Shown piece by piece: positions 12,360 to 23,406 of a stretch of DNA of 64,000 bases. This stretch comes from Bos javanicus (lineage: Eukaryota > Chordata > Mammalia > Artiodactyla > Bovidae). Location: NCBI RefSeq assembly GCF_032452875.1, contig NC_083881.1:66347689-66411688 (forward strand). Reading direction: 5' to 3'. The position numbers and the translations under genes were made by a program. How positions within the stretch are numbered: position 1 is the first letter of the stretch; the number at the start of each line of letters is the position of its first letter. The notes under the pieces were generated by a model. That model searched no databases, had not been told where the DNA came from, and saw only the letters and a program-made list of their open reading frames with translations.

Positions 12360-12705
12360 ACCACAGCATCTCCCTCACCATCTCTCATCTCTTCGAGTCA
12401 TGTGGACGTCCTTACTGTTCCTGAACACTGCCAGACATCAGTTTCTGCCTCAGGACCCTTGCACCAGTGCTGTTTCCTCTGCTTCAAAAGTCTCCTCCTT
12501 CTCTCACCTCCTTCAAGTCTTTGACCAAATGGGACTTTCTTGTTGAGATCTGTAATCCTCTGTCACTCTGCTCCAATAGGTTGTATGCTCCATAAGGACA
12601 GGAGGTCCTTGGTCTGTTGTATTAGCTGCATTCCCAGTGTCTACAAAAGTATCTGGGATATTGTAGGTGACCAATAGGTATTTGTTGAATAAATAAATGG
12701 TTATT
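12360..12705 (+). repeat. L2 LINE 3' end
   Basis: Ancient mammalian L2. It follows the consensus from the cctcaggacccttgcac region through tatgctccataaggacagga to a terminus like tatttgttgaataaataa. Confidence 0.8.
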
Positions 12706-13159
12706 GGTATTACTCTTAATTAAGTGCTTTCTGAAAGTTTAGATGTGTAAACATTGCCCACTAAGAACAAGGAGTCACTAAGAGTAGAAGACAGCTCATG
12801 GACCCTCCTCGATGCTTCTTCCTGCCAGGCTGTTTAAACACATCCCCCCAGGAGGATCTCAGTTGAGACATTCAGCCAGTTACAAACTCAACCAATGATC
12901 CTTCCAGCACACATTTCTCCGTCTGGTCTACAGGGCACAGGGATCTCTTTAGGAACCGATAGACTGTCTATTAGAGTCTAGAGAGTGGCTCCCACATTTT
13001 CTATGCCTGGCTAGTCTACTAAATGAAATAAAATTATTCTGCTATGACTCATTCTTAGTGACCAAGAAAATGTGAGATGCTTAATTTGATCTGTTGGTCT
13101 CAAAGTACAAGAAAGTGGTGATCAGCTCAGTGTAAGGACTCACTTTCTAAGAGGCAGAG

Positions 13160-13312
13160 CTGTACAAAGTGGAATGCACTGCAGGGGTTGTAGTGAGTGT
13201 CCTGTCACTAGGGGTATTCAAGTGGAGGCTGGATGATGACATGGTGAGGATACTATAGGACCGGTGGTTGGGCTAGAAGTAGGTTGAACCTGAAGGCCTC
13301 TTCCAATTGGGT
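13160..13312 (+). repeat. L3/CR1-type LINE 3' end relic
   Basis: gtattcaagtggaggctggatgatgac and ggttgaacctgaaggcctcttccaa (shortened here: aggctggatgatgac, gaaggcctcttccaa) match the conserved 3' end of L3/CR1 elements as I know it. Very old. Confidence 0.6.
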
Positions 13313-13875
13313 CTTTTTTTTTTTTTAATCATTTATTTTCTTTTCCATTATAGTTTAACACAGGATATTAAATAGAGTTCCCTGTGCTATACACAAGAAC
13401 TTTGCTGTTTATCCATTCTATATATAGTAGTTTGCATCTGCTAGTCACAGACTCACAACACACCCCTCCCCAGCCCTCCCTCCCCCTTGGCAACCATAAC
13501 TCTGTTCTCTATATCTGTGAGTTTGTTTCTGTAGATAAGGTCATTTGTGTCATATTTCAGATTCCACATATAATTGCTATCATATGGTATATATCTTTCC
13601 ATTTCTGACTTACTTCACTTAGTATGATAATCTCTAGGTCCATCCATCTTGCTGTAAGTAGCATTATTTCATTCTTTCTTATGGCTGAGAAATATTCCAT
13701 CGTATACACGCACCACATCTTCCTTATCCATTCATCTGTCGATGGACAGTTAGGTTGTTTCAACATCTTGGCTATTGTGGATACATGAACATAGGGGTGC
13801 ATGTATCTTTTAAAATTATAGTTGTGTTTGGATATATGCCCAGGAGTGGGATTGCTAGATCATACGGCAACTCTA
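13313..13875 (-). mobile_element. L1 LINE 3' end
   Basis: Starts with a T run (reverse-strand poly-A), then L1 3' UTR (agttccctgtgctatacaca) and the ORF2 end (atggctgagaaatattccat, ggatatatgcccaggagtgg). 5'-truncated at about 13875. Confidence 0.87.
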
Positions 13876-14067
13876 TTTTACCAACCAAGAGTCTTTGATT
13901 CATGCACACAAGTCTCACGTTGTAGACTGTAGGAAGTGGCACGTTGCAGAATGTAAGTGGCACATTACAGATGGCAGGACGATACTGGGGCTCAGCAGGC
14001 TAATGAAAAGCCATCTAGGAAACTCAAAGACTGATCTCTTCTATTTCATCTACTGTATGATGTGCCT

Positions 14068-14130
14068 GTGTGCTCAGCTGCGTCCGATTCTGTGATCCCG
14101 TGGACTGTATTCTGCCAGACTCCCAGGAAG
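14068..14130 (-). repeat. Bov-A fragment
   Basis: tgtgctcagctgcgtccgat and tcccgtggactgtattctgcc (first part of a Bov-A body), truncated where the CHR sequence begins. Confidence 0.6.
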
Positions 14131-14365
14131 ATTCCACGTGGCATGGAGCAACTCAGCCTGTGGGCCACAACTATTGAGCCTCTGCTCTAGAGCCCGGGAG
14201 CCACAACTACTAAAGCCTGCAGGCCTAGAGCCTCTGCTCTGCAACAAGAGAAGCCACTGCGATGAGAAGCCCTCGTACCACAACTGGAGAAGAACTCCCG
14301 CTGTCTGCAACTAGAGAAAAGTCCACGCAGCAATGAAGACCCAGCACAGGGTCTTCTACATAAAT
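14131..14365 (+). repeat. CHR-1-like SINE
   Basis: Phrases agcccgggagccacaacta, gcaacaagagaagccactgc and gcaatgaagacccagcacag are typical of the CHR-1 body. A-rich 3' end. Confidence 0.75.
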
Positions 14366-14399
14366 ATTTATGTATTTTAAAACACATAAATATTTTTTA

Positions 14400-14612
14400 A
14401 AAAGTGATTGCCAGGGGCAAGGGGTAGGGAAAGTGGAGGAGGGGCAAATTACTGTTTAATGGACAGAGTTTCAGTTTAGGGAGATGAAAAGTTCTGGAGC
14501 TGGTTGTACAACAACACGAATGCATTTGACGGCACTGAACTGCACACTTAAAAATGGTTACAATGATAAAGCTCATATTATGCATACTTTACCACAATAA
14601 AAAAAAAAGTCT
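14400..14612 (+). mobile_element. Old L1 LINE 3' UTR
   Basis: gattgccaggggcaagggg, agatgaaaagttctggagct and cactgaactgcacacttaaa are classic L1M 3' UTR phrases, ending in poly-A near 14612. Confidence 0.8.
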
Positions 14613-15973
14613 TGCCAATATTTTGCAAATTGACGGCACCTGCATATTTATAGCCTTCTCCCGTCTAGAAAATATTCGGATAGATTTGTATGGGATGCTT
14701 TAGGGTAAGGAACTGATATAAAAGGTGGTGTTTTTTTGAATGCTACTTGAACATAAAGCTCTATTATGTACAGTCTGGCTTCATCATAAATTAATCATGC
14801 TTGGTATATTATTAGATTGACTAGTCTACTTTTTTAGATAATAATTGTATACTTACTAATTGGATTAGCTTTCAAATATATTTCTGATTAAAAATAGAGA
14901 CTCAAAATTAAAGAACTAAGTTTTTCTTTTATTTCATCTTTTGCAAGTTAATGAGGAATGGAAAGAGATTGTTTTAAATCTCTCAACATCAGAGCAGCGG
15001 CCAGGCTCTGGCTTGGCTGGACGCCACCATGACCCCTCACGAATCACTAACAGGACCCCTGCCTTGATATCTGAGCTCCCACCTCCATCCTGTGTGTGTG
15101 TCCTCTTAACCGTTCCTGTTTCTCAGCTTGCATTCCTGTTTTTGTCACAGATCTGGAACATTCCCAAGTATCTCGGTTCTTACAACCAAACTGCCTATCA
15201 CCCATGCTCACAGCCCCCCGAGTCCTTTGGCGGCCTCTGCTTTCGTGGCAGTCCCCTCCCCAGGTTGGGCTTCCTGCCCTGCCCCAAGCACAGCAAGAAG
15301 GGGATCCTTCTAGGGCACACATCTACCACAGGCTGACTGCCTAGCTACTCTTCTTGGCCCACACACGCGGGTGGTCCCCTTCTGGGTCTTGACTCCAACA
15401 AGGCCGAGAGACAGCTGACCTGCCGACCTCCGCGCCTAGCCGGTGAGACCTCCCAGCCGGACAGTCCCTGCCACCCCTTCCCACCACCCCTGACTTTCAG
15501 CTGAACGCCTCTCCCAGGCCCCCTGCGCTGCGCTGTCTACTTCTATCTAGGGCCTCCTTGTTTCTGCTTCCCTGGGGCTTGTCATTCTCCACGTCCTGGG
15601 AGATTCTGGGCTACGGGGCATGCTGATGGTGAGGCTCTGGGGCCAGGGGCTGGGGTGAGGTCAAGTGAGCCTGGCCCGGGAAGGCGTTCTGTAGGGGCAG
15701 GAAGGAGACTGGATGGCATCCATGCCTTCCTCCAGGCCTCATCCCAGGGTGGCAGCAGCGTCCCCACCTCTTCTAATCCAACTGGCCTCCTCCTTCCCTT
15801 AACTCCTGCTGAGAGTCTTGTCTGCGTCACCCTGGGAGCTTTCAGTCATGTAACACCTTGCCGGTGACTGAGCTGCTCCACCCGGCTTGTGTTCCCAACC
15901 AACCTCCAGTGGAAGGCTTGAATTTTGAATTTTTTATGCCCTATTAAACTCAGCCCAGGCATGTGGTATGTGC
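14613..15973. other. Intronic interval: AT-rich, then GC-rich from about 14990
   Basis: No repeat recognised. Composition shifts visibly at about 14990, where GC-rich sequence with longer chance open frames on both strands begins (for example 14941-15336 plus). None has a recognisable domain, signal peptide or splice context. I treat them as non-coding. Confidence 0.5.
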
Positions 15974-16253
15974 TCAGTTCAGTTCAGTCGATCAGTTGTG
16001 TCTGACTCTTTGCAACTCCATGGACTGCAGCACGCCAGGCCTCCCTGTCCATCACCAAGTCCCAGAGCCTGCTCAAACTCATGTCCATCGAGTTGGTGAT
16101 GCCATCCAACCATCTCATCCTCTGTCATCCCCTTCTCCTTCTGCCTTCAATCTTTCCCAGCATCAGGGTTTTTTCCAATGAGACGATTCTTTGAATCAGG
16201 TAGCCAAAGTACTGGAGTTTCAGCTTCAGCATCAGTCCTTCCAATGAATATTC
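15974..16253 (-). mobile_element. BovB LINE 3' end
   Basis: Extreme 3' end of BovB in reverse orientation (tcgatcagttgtgtctgac through gtactggagtttcagcttc). Truncated after about 280 bp. Confidence 0.9.
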
Positions 16254-16334
16254 AAGTATATGCTCAGTAAGTTCGGATTTAAAGCCTTTGAAGCCAGTGT
16301 CATGCCTTAAAAGAATTGCTTGGCACCAGGCCAT

Positions 16335-16500
16335 GAGCCAAATGGTTTAGATGAATGCTCTCATTTAGTCTTCAAGACAACACTATGAAATAGGCGGTAA
16401 TACCTCCCCTATATCAGTTGAGGCAACTGAGCCATCAGTGACTTACCCAAGATCACCCAGCAAAAACAGATGATCTGGGGTTGGAAGTGTCCTTGGTGCC
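16335..16500 (+). repeat. MIR SINE
   Basis: Core pattern ctctcatttagtcttcaaga, gaggcaactgagc, acttacccaagatcaccca. Ancient tRNA-derived SINE. Confidence 0.7.
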
Positions 16501-16639
16501 AATGGCCTCCACTTTGATGGACAGAACTGACTCATCAGCCCAGCAACCACAACTCCCTGAATGCCACCTTGGCCTAGGCTGCTGGCTTATAGCTTCACAA
16601 AGGAAGGGAGACTAGGGACAGCCCAGTCCATTCACACAG

Positions 16640-16920
16640 TCATTGATTCTTTCAATAAGCAACTGTAAGCCAGTCAGGTGCCAGGCGTGGCACTGAGTCT
16701 GTCTGGCTGATATTTTTGCACATCTTACCTCCTCCCAGCCACCTCCACCTCACTCTTCTTCACATGGTGAAGGGTGGCTCTGCCTTCAAGACTCAGCCAA
16801 GATATCTTCTCTAGGAAGGACCTGGCCTTCTTCATTGCTGCTGGCATGTGGTTTGGGCTCCAGAAATCCATGCTTTGACTTCCTGTGTCCCTTATAGTTC
16901 CATCCTCCACCCCTGACGCC
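16640..16920. repeat. L2-like relics
   Basis: 16640-16705 resembles the reversed L2 3' end (ggtgccaggcgtggcactga). 16715-16830 resembles the plus-strand L2 segment encoding the cctcc...aaggacctggccttcttc stretch. Diverged. Confidence 0.4.
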
Positions 16921-16967
16921 AGCTCTGATGTTTGTTTGAGATGTAGGGATTGAAGAGCCCCCAGTCT

Positions 16968-17150
16968 TCCCAGGTGGCTCAGTGGTAGAGAATCAACCTG
17001 CTAATGCAGGAGACTCAGGTTCGATTCCTGGGTCAGGAAGAGCCCCTAAAGAAGAAAATGGCAACCCACTCCAGAGGAGTGGAGCCTGGCAGGCTACAGT
17101 CCACGGGGCTGCAAAAGAGTCGGACACGACTGAGAGACTGAGCACATGAC
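16968..17150 (+). repeat. Bov-tA SINE
   Basis: Head cttcccaggtggctcagtgg with B-box ggttcgattcc, then a shortened body. gggattgaagagc precedes it (from 16948) and gggactgaagagc follows (from 17158), a 13-bp duplication with one mismatch. Confidence 0.92.
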
Positions 17151-17569
17151 AAGCAGAGGGACTGAAGAGCAAGGTGATGTTTCAGGAGTTTGGGAGGATG
17201 CTTTTTAAAACTATGCAGGCACATCCTGCTTTACATAATACATGTTTTTAGAAAGGTTGTGTGTACGTGACCTTTTTGTGAATTGAAATCTTGTTTTCCA
17301 ATTGATGTATGCTTCAGAGGTGACATTCTAAATTGCTGTTAAACTTCACTCTTTTAAAATGCTGGGTCCTAGTACTTTAAAAACAAACTTCTCTCAAGTG
17401 AACTTTCCTATAGCATGATGATTATCCACATACAATCCCTTGAATGTTCTGACATAGCTTCACATTAAAAAAAAATGCTTTTGGAATCCTTTGGCAAAAT
17501 GAGCGACAACCCTCAGTTTATAAATTGGTCACATGTGGGAAGGTCAAATTAATTGTGATGTGGATGTGT

Positions 17570-17782
17570 ATGCTTGCGTGCTCAGTCGCTTCAGTTGTCT
17601 CCGACGCTGCAATCCCATGGATTGTAGCCCACCAGGCTCCTCTGTCCATGGGGATTCTCCAGGCAAGAGTACTGGAGTGGGTTGCCAAGGTCTTCTCCAG
17701 GGGATATTCCCACCCCAGGGATTGAGCCTGTGTCTCCTGCATTGCAGGCAGATTCTCTACCACTGAGCCACTGGGGAAGCCC
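17570..17782 (-). repeat. Bov-tA SINE
   Basis: Body then head ending gagccactggggaagccc. tgtggatgtgtat occurs on both sides (from about 17557 and about 17784), the target-site duplication. Confidence 0.93.
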
Positions 17783-18321
17783 TGTGGATGTGTATAGTTA
17801 GAATCAAATAGAATGAAATAGCTTAAACAAAGACTGAGCAGTTTCACTGCAAAATGCCCTCCACCTACCCCTCCCCCACCCAGGGGCAACCACAGTTAAC
17901 TCCTTCTGGCTCGGAGATTTTCCTTTACTTGTGTGAAGTCCGAGCTGAAGCCCACAAGCCACAAAGCCTCAGTGAAAGAATTTCTTAAGACCTGTTAATA
18001 CCGGTGGGCACAGCCAGGCTGAGCCAGCATGAAGTAATACGATCTGATCGCCAGCATCCTCTGCAAATGCCGGAGGAGCGCTCCCACACGTGGCCTCTGA
18101 TAATAGATACATACCATTGTCAGATGCTGGGAAGGGTGACATTGAGCTCAAGTGGGCTGTGGTCTTAGGACAAGTTAAGAAAGGCTTGACAGAGGAGGAA
18201 CAGGGGCAGAAGGCGTAAGGTCCCCCAACTCCAGCACATAATCCTATGCTACTCTTTGCTTGGAAGATTTCCACGGCTGGGGTGCCTAGCAATAGCAATC
18301 AAAAATGTGCACGTAACTTAC

Positions 18322-18444
18322 TTGCACATGTTTTCTTATCTGGGTTCAGAGCAAATCCTTTTGGGCACCGGCAAAGGTAGGAGCCGTCAGCATTTACACA
18401 CTCGTGTTCACATCCGTGGTTTTCTGAGGCGCAGTAGTCCACAG
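18322..18444 (-). CDS. MATN2: MATN2 exon encoding EGF-like module 3
   Basis: On the minus strand a tttacag acceptor precedes CT-GTG-GAC, and the exon ends GCA-A before gtaagt. It is 123 bp, phase 1-1. The module reads [15 protein letters not shown], then [12 protein letters not shown], then a final KTCA, with six cysteines and the C-x-N-x4-Y-x-C-x-C hydroxylation signature. Splicing to the next exon rebuilds an AAG codon (A|AG), giving a Lys before IDYC of module 4, so the two exons are compatible. The flanking introns are 21.2 kb (upstream) and 17.7 kb (downstream), both full of transposons. This module closely resembles module 4, which suits an origin by tandem exon duplication. Other matrilins are less likely because MATN2 alone carries the long array with this module wording (family knowledge from memory). 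Confidence 0.94.
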
Positions 18445-18671
18445 CTGTAAAGATGAAAACACAAGAGTTTAAGTAGAAACACAAACAGAGGTAAAGGGCA
18501 TAGTAGATTGGAAGCACACCTACAACAAATATAAGCAAAGATTAATACCGTTGCCCCCAAAAGAGGATGGATAAATAAATATGAAACCAAAACTTTCCTC
18601 TTGAGAAAAAAATCAGGAGTCAGGATCAGACAATTCATACCAGAAAGTACTAAAGAACATAAGAACAATTG

Positions 18672-18712
18672 AAAGCACGGAGTCCTAACCACTGGACTGC
18701 CAGGGAATTCCC
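18672..18712 (-). repeat. tRNA-Glu SINE head fragment
   Basis: tcctaaccactggactgcca and gggaattccc are the reversed head of a CHR-type SINE, abutting a Bov-A2. Confidence 0.6.
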
Positions 18713-18842
18713 TGCTGCTGCTGCTAAGTCTCTTCAGTCGTGTCCGACTCTGTGCAACCCCATAGACGGCAGCCCACCAGGATCCGCCGTCCCTGAGATT
18801 CTCCAGGCAAGAACACTGGAGTGGGGCGCCACTGCCTTCCCT
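18713..18842 (-). repeat. Bov-A2 SINE monomer
   Basis: Starts with the (ctg)n run and ctaagtctcttcagtcgtg and ends in the Bov-A body. It lies only 270 bp from the EGF3 exon. Confidence 0.9.
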
Positions 18843-18854
18843 AACAATTGTATT

Positions 18855-19180
18855 TAAAAGTTAAAGAAATGCAAATCAAAACAATCACAAGGCAAACTTA
18901 GTAAACTGCAAAATTAAAGACAAGATAAAATCCAGTGGTGGCAAGGCAGCAGGGAAACAAAGTCAGACTTATTTAAAGTGGGTGGCATTATAAACCGATA
19001 AAAACTCTTCTGGAAGGACATTTGACAATATTCACTCTGGAACTGTGACCCCAAAACATAATTGAAAAAAGGGGTAAATTAATTATATGAAATAAGCTAT
19101 TTATAACAGTATCATTCACAAGTGACTAAAAAATTCTGGAAAATAAGATGAACACTTAATAAGGATAAATGGTTTAGTAG
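18855..19180 (+). repeat. Old L1-like relic
   Basis: The pattern gcaaatcaaaacaatcacaa ... ggcattataaaccgataaaa ... ggacatttgacaatattca follows the ORF2 3' region of old L1s. Low similarity. Confidence 0.5.
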
Positions 19181-19184
19181 CTCA

Positions 19185-19770
19185 TTAATCCTACAAACAT
19201 TCACCGTCTACCTACTCTGGGCCCCACCCTATTTTAGGTGCTGAAGATGGAACAAATAACAAAACAGATGAAAACTCCAGTCCTTGAGAAGCTTACATTT
19301 GGATGCTGGTGGTAGATAAAAAAGAAAATAAGTAAGTAAAGAACATAGCCTCTGAGAAGGTAGAGAGTGTTTTGGAGAAAAGTAAAATGGTGAAAAGGAA
19401 AAGAGACTGTCGGCGGGGCGAGAGAAAGGGTGTGATGTAACAGCAGTGGTGAGGAAAGGCCCACCAGGAAGGCGACAGTTGGCAGAGCCCGGAGGATAAC
19501 TGGGAGGGAGCACTAACTGGGAGGGAGCACCAACTGGGAGGGAGCACCAACTGGGAGGGAGCACCCCCGGCAAAGGGAACGACAGCAGAGGCAGAGGCCT
19601 AGAGATGGAAATATGCCTGTGAGCTGGAGAATCAGCGAGGAGGCCAGCGTCACTGGAGAGAGAATGCAGGTCAGGAGGGACCGTGGGGCCATTGCCAGGA
19701 CTTTGGCTTTTACTCTGAGTGGGCAGGCTGTAAACCCCCCAGGGGGAGGGTTTTGAACAAAGAAATCGAG
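19185..19770 (-). repeat. L2 LINE, reversed, containing a 17-bp tandem array
   Basis: Reverse complement of L2: gagaagcttacatttgga, aggaggccagcgtcact, ggactttggcttttactctg. The four-copy 17-bp array at 19498-19565 expanded inside it. Confidence 0.75.
19498..19565. repeat. 17-bp x 4 minisatellite
   Basis: Unit aactgggagggagcacc. The first copy ends in t instead of c; the other three are identical. Confidence 0.97.
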
Positions 19771-19805
19771 AAGAGACCATAGAATCAGATGGGACTAGAA
19801 CACCA

Positions 19806-20158
19806 GCTTCCCTGGTAGTCCAGTGGTTAAGAATTTACCTTCCAGTGCAGGGGAGCTAAGTCACTTCAGTCGTGTCTGACTCTTTGTGACTCTACAGACT
19901 GTAGTCCGCCAGGCCCCTCTGTCCATAGGATTCTGGACCAGATTCAGGCAAGAATACAGAAGTGGGCTGCCATGCCCTCCTCCAGGGGAATCTTCCCAAC
20001 CCAGGGATTGAACCCACATCTCTTACATCCCCTGCATTGGTAGGCAGGTTCTTTACCACTAGCGTCACCTGGGAAGTCCAAGATCCCACATGCCACAGGG
20101 TGACTAAGCCCACACACTGCAACAAAGACCTAGCACAGCCAGAAGAAAACACAGAAGG
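19806..20158 (+). repeat. CHR-2-like SINE split by a Bov-tA
   Basis: Head cttccctggtagtccagtgg at 19806-19856 and CHR body (aagatcccacatgccacagg) at 20080-20158 are one SINE interrupted by the element at 19857-20079. Confidence 0.8.
19857..20079 (-). repeat. Bov-tA SINE nested in CHR-2
   Basis: Body taagtcacttcagtcgtgtc, head ending tcacctgggaagtcc, opposite orientation to its host SINE. Confidence 0.88.
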
Positions 20159-20319
20159 AAAACCAGTTAGGCGGTTACTATAATAACCCTTGTGAGGAAA
20201 GGGTGGGAGAGACTTAAGCCGGCACAGCGTGGGAAGGAGGCGGGGAGGAGAGAAAGGCGCGGCGCTCTGGGTGCTTCTCGTGGACTTGCGTGTCCCCACT
20301 CTTGGTGGAGTCCTGAGCC

Positions 20320-20760
20320 CGGGTACCTGTGAATGTGATCTTATTTGGAAACTGGTGTCTCTGCAAATACAATCAAGTTAAGATGAGGTCATCCGTCTGG
20401 GGCCTAATCCAGGGTGAGTGAGTGAAAGCCGCTCAGTCGTGTCCGACTCTTTGCGACCTCATGGACTATACAGTCCATGGAATTCTCCAGGCCAGAATAC
20501 TGGAGTGGGTCGCCTTTTCCTTCTCCAAATTCAGGGTGACTGGTGTCCTTATAGGAAGAGAAGAACGCCGCACGAAGACAGACGAGAGCAAGCAGCCGCG
20601 GCTCAGGAGTGCCGAGGACCAACAGCCACCGTCAGCAGCAAGGAAGGAGTCTCCCTCACGGGTTTCCCAGGGCTCACGGCCCTGCCAGCACTTTGTCAGA
20701 CTTCTGCCTCCCAGAGCTAGGAGACAATGCAGTTCCGTGGTTACCAGTCACCTGGTTTGT
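20320..20760 (+). repeat. Unassigned ancient mammalian repeat, split by Bov-A
   Basis: gatcttatttggaaactgg, aatcaagttaagatgaggtc and gactggtgtccttataggaag belong to a widespread old repeat I cannot name with certainty. A relative lies at 29335-29745, sharing gactggtgtcct. Confidence 0.45.
20414..20528 (-). repeat. Bov-A SINE monomer
   Basis: Body unit without head. tccagggtgag before and ttcagggtgac after suggest a short imperfect duplication. Confidence 0.85.
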
Positions 20761-20779
20761 GGTTCTCTGTTCTGGCAAC

Positions 20780-21740
20780 CCTAGGGGACAGTACACCAGG
20801 TTGAAAGGGGGCCAGTCAGATTCCTTTCAGATTAGAGGTGAAGGGAGAAAGAGAGGGATTCAGGCTGACTCAGGGATGAGGAAGGTGCAAGTGGGGTGGG
20901 TTTTGTAGGGCATACTCAGGAGTTCCATTTGAGGCAGTAGGTAGTTATTAGTAGCATAACATAACTGTAAATAGGAGAACAAAATTTGGTGAAAAAAGTA
21001 GATTTGAAAATTGTATATTTACAGTGATTAGATCCACTTTCAATAGAGCTCTAAGGCAAAACCTGAAAATTAAAAATAAAAATGCTTTGCTTCCTGTGTT
21101 AAGGTGGTAGGATTATGGATTTTTTTTTTCCCTTAAAAATGTTTCCCTCTAAATAACGATTTAGGCTATCTGAATACCGAAAAATTTGTAAATAATAACA
21201 AGGAAATCGAATCTTCAAATTAACGCACATGTACAGTTTTAAAAAGCAAAACCAGGCATTGAGAAAATAATGACATACAAACACAGTAATCAAAAGGCAC
21301 AAAGGGAAAAGTTAAAGATTTTTAAAGGCTGGTAACATGTGTTGAGTTTATTCTTTTGCTCCCAGGCTTCATTAAGTTTCTGCTAAGGTGTTGTTTTCTC
21401 TAATGTCCCTCCCTACAGAGTTCTAATAAAGCCTGATACTTGTGGTTTTAACACACAAGCCGTTTTGGTGGGAACAGTGCATCCACACAGTCTCAGGATC
21501 TGAATGTCATGGACGTCAGCCAGCTGCTGGACTTGAGTCACAATATAAACACTGAGCTAGCACCAGATCTTTCTAAAAGTTAATGTATCAGCTTTTAAGA
21601 ACTAATGTATCATTAAATGAATAGCTGGGGACACTCAGGGCACAGAGGTCAAGGACATCAAGCCCTGACACGTGCCCCAGGCTGCAAGTCACAGGACGGC
21701 CTTGCTGTAGCCCACACTAGCCTGTATTAGCAGGAGACAC
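20780..21740. other. Intronic interval without recognised feature
   Basis: About 1 kb, mostly AT-rich, with no coherent frame and no repeat I recognise. Confidence 0.5.
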
Positions 21741-21741
21741 T

Positions 21742-21847
21742 CCCACCTCCTCACCCTGAGCCTGAACTGCTGTCGTGAAAATCTCCTAACCCTGGATATG
21801 GTTGTCTGCTGTCAGTTGGGCCCACTTTGGGTCACCCACTTGTTAGT
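21742..21847 (+). repeat. Left copy of a direct duplication flanking a BovB
   Basis: Runs from cctcctcaccctgagcc to acccacttgttagt. Matched at 23299-23406 with small changes; the BovB and a later SINE lie between. Confidence 0.85.
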
Positions 21848-21871
21848 AATTGGGTGATAGTAATGAGTGTA

Positions 21872-22011
21872 ATCGGAGAAGGCAATGGCAACCCACTCCA
21901 GTGTTCTCGCCTGGAAAATCCCATGGACAGGGGTGCCTGATGGGCTGCGGTCTATGGGGTCGCACGGAGTCGGACACAACTGAAGCAACTTAGCAGCAGC
22001 AGCAGCAGCAG
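21872..22011 (+). repeat. Bov-A2 SINE monomer
   Basis: gagaaggcaatggcaaccc to the (cag)n end. agtaatgagtgtaat occurs immediately before and after (from about 21859 and about 22010), giving a clean duplication at the BovB 5' boundary. Confidence 0.93.
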
Positions 22012-23285
22012 TAATGAGTGTAATTGCATTCATCTCCCACGCTAGTCAGGTCATGCTTAAAATGCTAGGCTTCAGCATTATGTGAACCGAGAACTTCTAG
22101 ATATCCAAGCTGGGTTTGGAAAAGGAAGATGAACCAGAGATCCAACTGCCAACATTCACTGGATTATAGAGAAAGCAAGGGAATTTCAGAAAAACATCTA
22201 TCTCTGTTTCATCAACTATACTAAAGCCTTTGACTATGAGGTTCATGACAAACTGTGGAAAGCTCTTAGAGAGATGGGAAAACCAGACCATCTTACCTGT
22301 CTCCTGAGAAACCTGTATGTGGGTCAAGGAGCGACAGTTAGAACCCTGTATGGAACAACTGACTGGTTCAGGATTGAGAAAGGTGTACGACTGGGCTGTC
22401 TGCTGTCACCCTGTTAGTTTAACCTATATGCTGAGCACATCATGAGAAATGCTGGGCTGGATGAGTTACAAGCTGGAATCAAGACAGGAGGGAAAAAAAA
22501 AAAACAAAAAACAACCACAGATATGCGATGATACCACTCTAATGGCAGAAAGTGAAGAGGAACTAAAGTGCCTCTTAATGAGGATGAAGGAGGACAGTGA
22601 AAGAGCCAGCTTAAGACTAAATATTTTTTAAAAACTAAGATCGTGGCATCTGGCCCCATTACTTCATGGCAAATAGAAGGGGAAAAGGTGGAAGTAGTGA
22701 CAGATTTCCTCTTCTTGGGCTCTAAAGTCACTGCGATGGTAACTGTAGCCATGAAATCAGAAGGCGATTACTTCTCGGCAGGAAACCTAGACAGTGTGTT
22801 GAAAAGCAGAGACATTACTCTGCTGACAAAGGTCAGTATAGTCAAGGCTATGGTCTTCCCAGTGGTCACATACAGTTGTGAGAGCTGGACCATAAAGAAG
22901 GCAGAACGCCAAAGAACTGATGTCTTCAAACTGTAGTGCTGGAGAAGACTCCTGAGAGTCTCTTGGACAGCAGGGAGATCAACCAGCCAATCTTAAGGGA
23001 AATCAACCCTGAATATTCACTAGAAGGACTGGGGCTGAAGCTGAAGCTCCAGAATTTTGCTCATCTGATATGAACAGACGACTCATTGGAAAAGTCCCTG
23101 ATGCTGGGAAAGATTGAAGGCAGGAGGAGAAGAGGGCATCAGAGGATGAGATGGCTGGAAGGCATCACCGATGCAAGGAACATGAACTTGGCAAACTTCC
23201 GAAGATGGTGAGGGACAGGGAGGCCTGGCGTGCTGCAGTCCATGGGGTCACAAAGAGTCGGACACGACTGGGAGACCGAACAACA
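22012..23285 (+). mobile_element. BovB LINE, older, 5'-truncated within RT
   Basis: Begins in the RT region (attgcattcatctcccacgc) and runs to the 3' end. The RT and C-terminal frames are broken many times; the catalytic region reads acagatatgcgatgatac with a lost base. An A-rich stretch has grown at about 22494-22515. More diverged than the copies at 9.7, 27.3 and 35.6 kb. Confidence 0.94.
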
Positions 23286-23288
23286 ACT

Positions 23289-23406
23289 CCCCACCTCCAA
23301 CCTCCTCACCCTGAGCCCCAGCTGCTGTCTTGAAAATCTCCCAACCCTGGATACGGCTGTCTGCGGACAGCTAGCTGGGTCGACTTCAGGTTACCCACTT
23401 GTTAGT
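23289..23406 (+). repeat. Right copy of the direct duplication flanking a BovB
   Basis: Matches 21742-21847 in the same orientation (tgaaaatctcccaaccctgg against tgaaaatctcctaaccctgg; acccacttgttagt in both). By eye roughly 80 percent identical. Confidence 0.85.

Larger units (their letters stand above)
642..18321 (-). other. MATN2: MATN2 intron between EGF3 and EGF4 exons
   Basis: 17,680 bp, bounded by the gtaagt donor at 18321 and the tttgcag acceptor at 642. It holds L1, BovB, L2, MIR and SINE copies listed separately. Residual stretches 642-1170, 1371-2230, 3833-4477, 9061-9495, 11881-12359, 12706-13159, 14613-15973, 17151-17569 and 17783-18321 show no gene, RNA gene or repeat I can name. 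Confidence 0.9.

Noticed and set aside
14941..15336. 131-codon plus-strand frame in a GC-rich stretch
   Set aside because: No domain, no splice or promoter context, and overlapping frames of similar length on other strands. GC-rich chance frame.
19229..19780. 183-codon minus-strand frame with repeated Pro/Ser segments
   Set aside because: It is a readthrough of a reversed L2 plus the 17-bp minisatellite, whose 17-bp period changes frame each unit.
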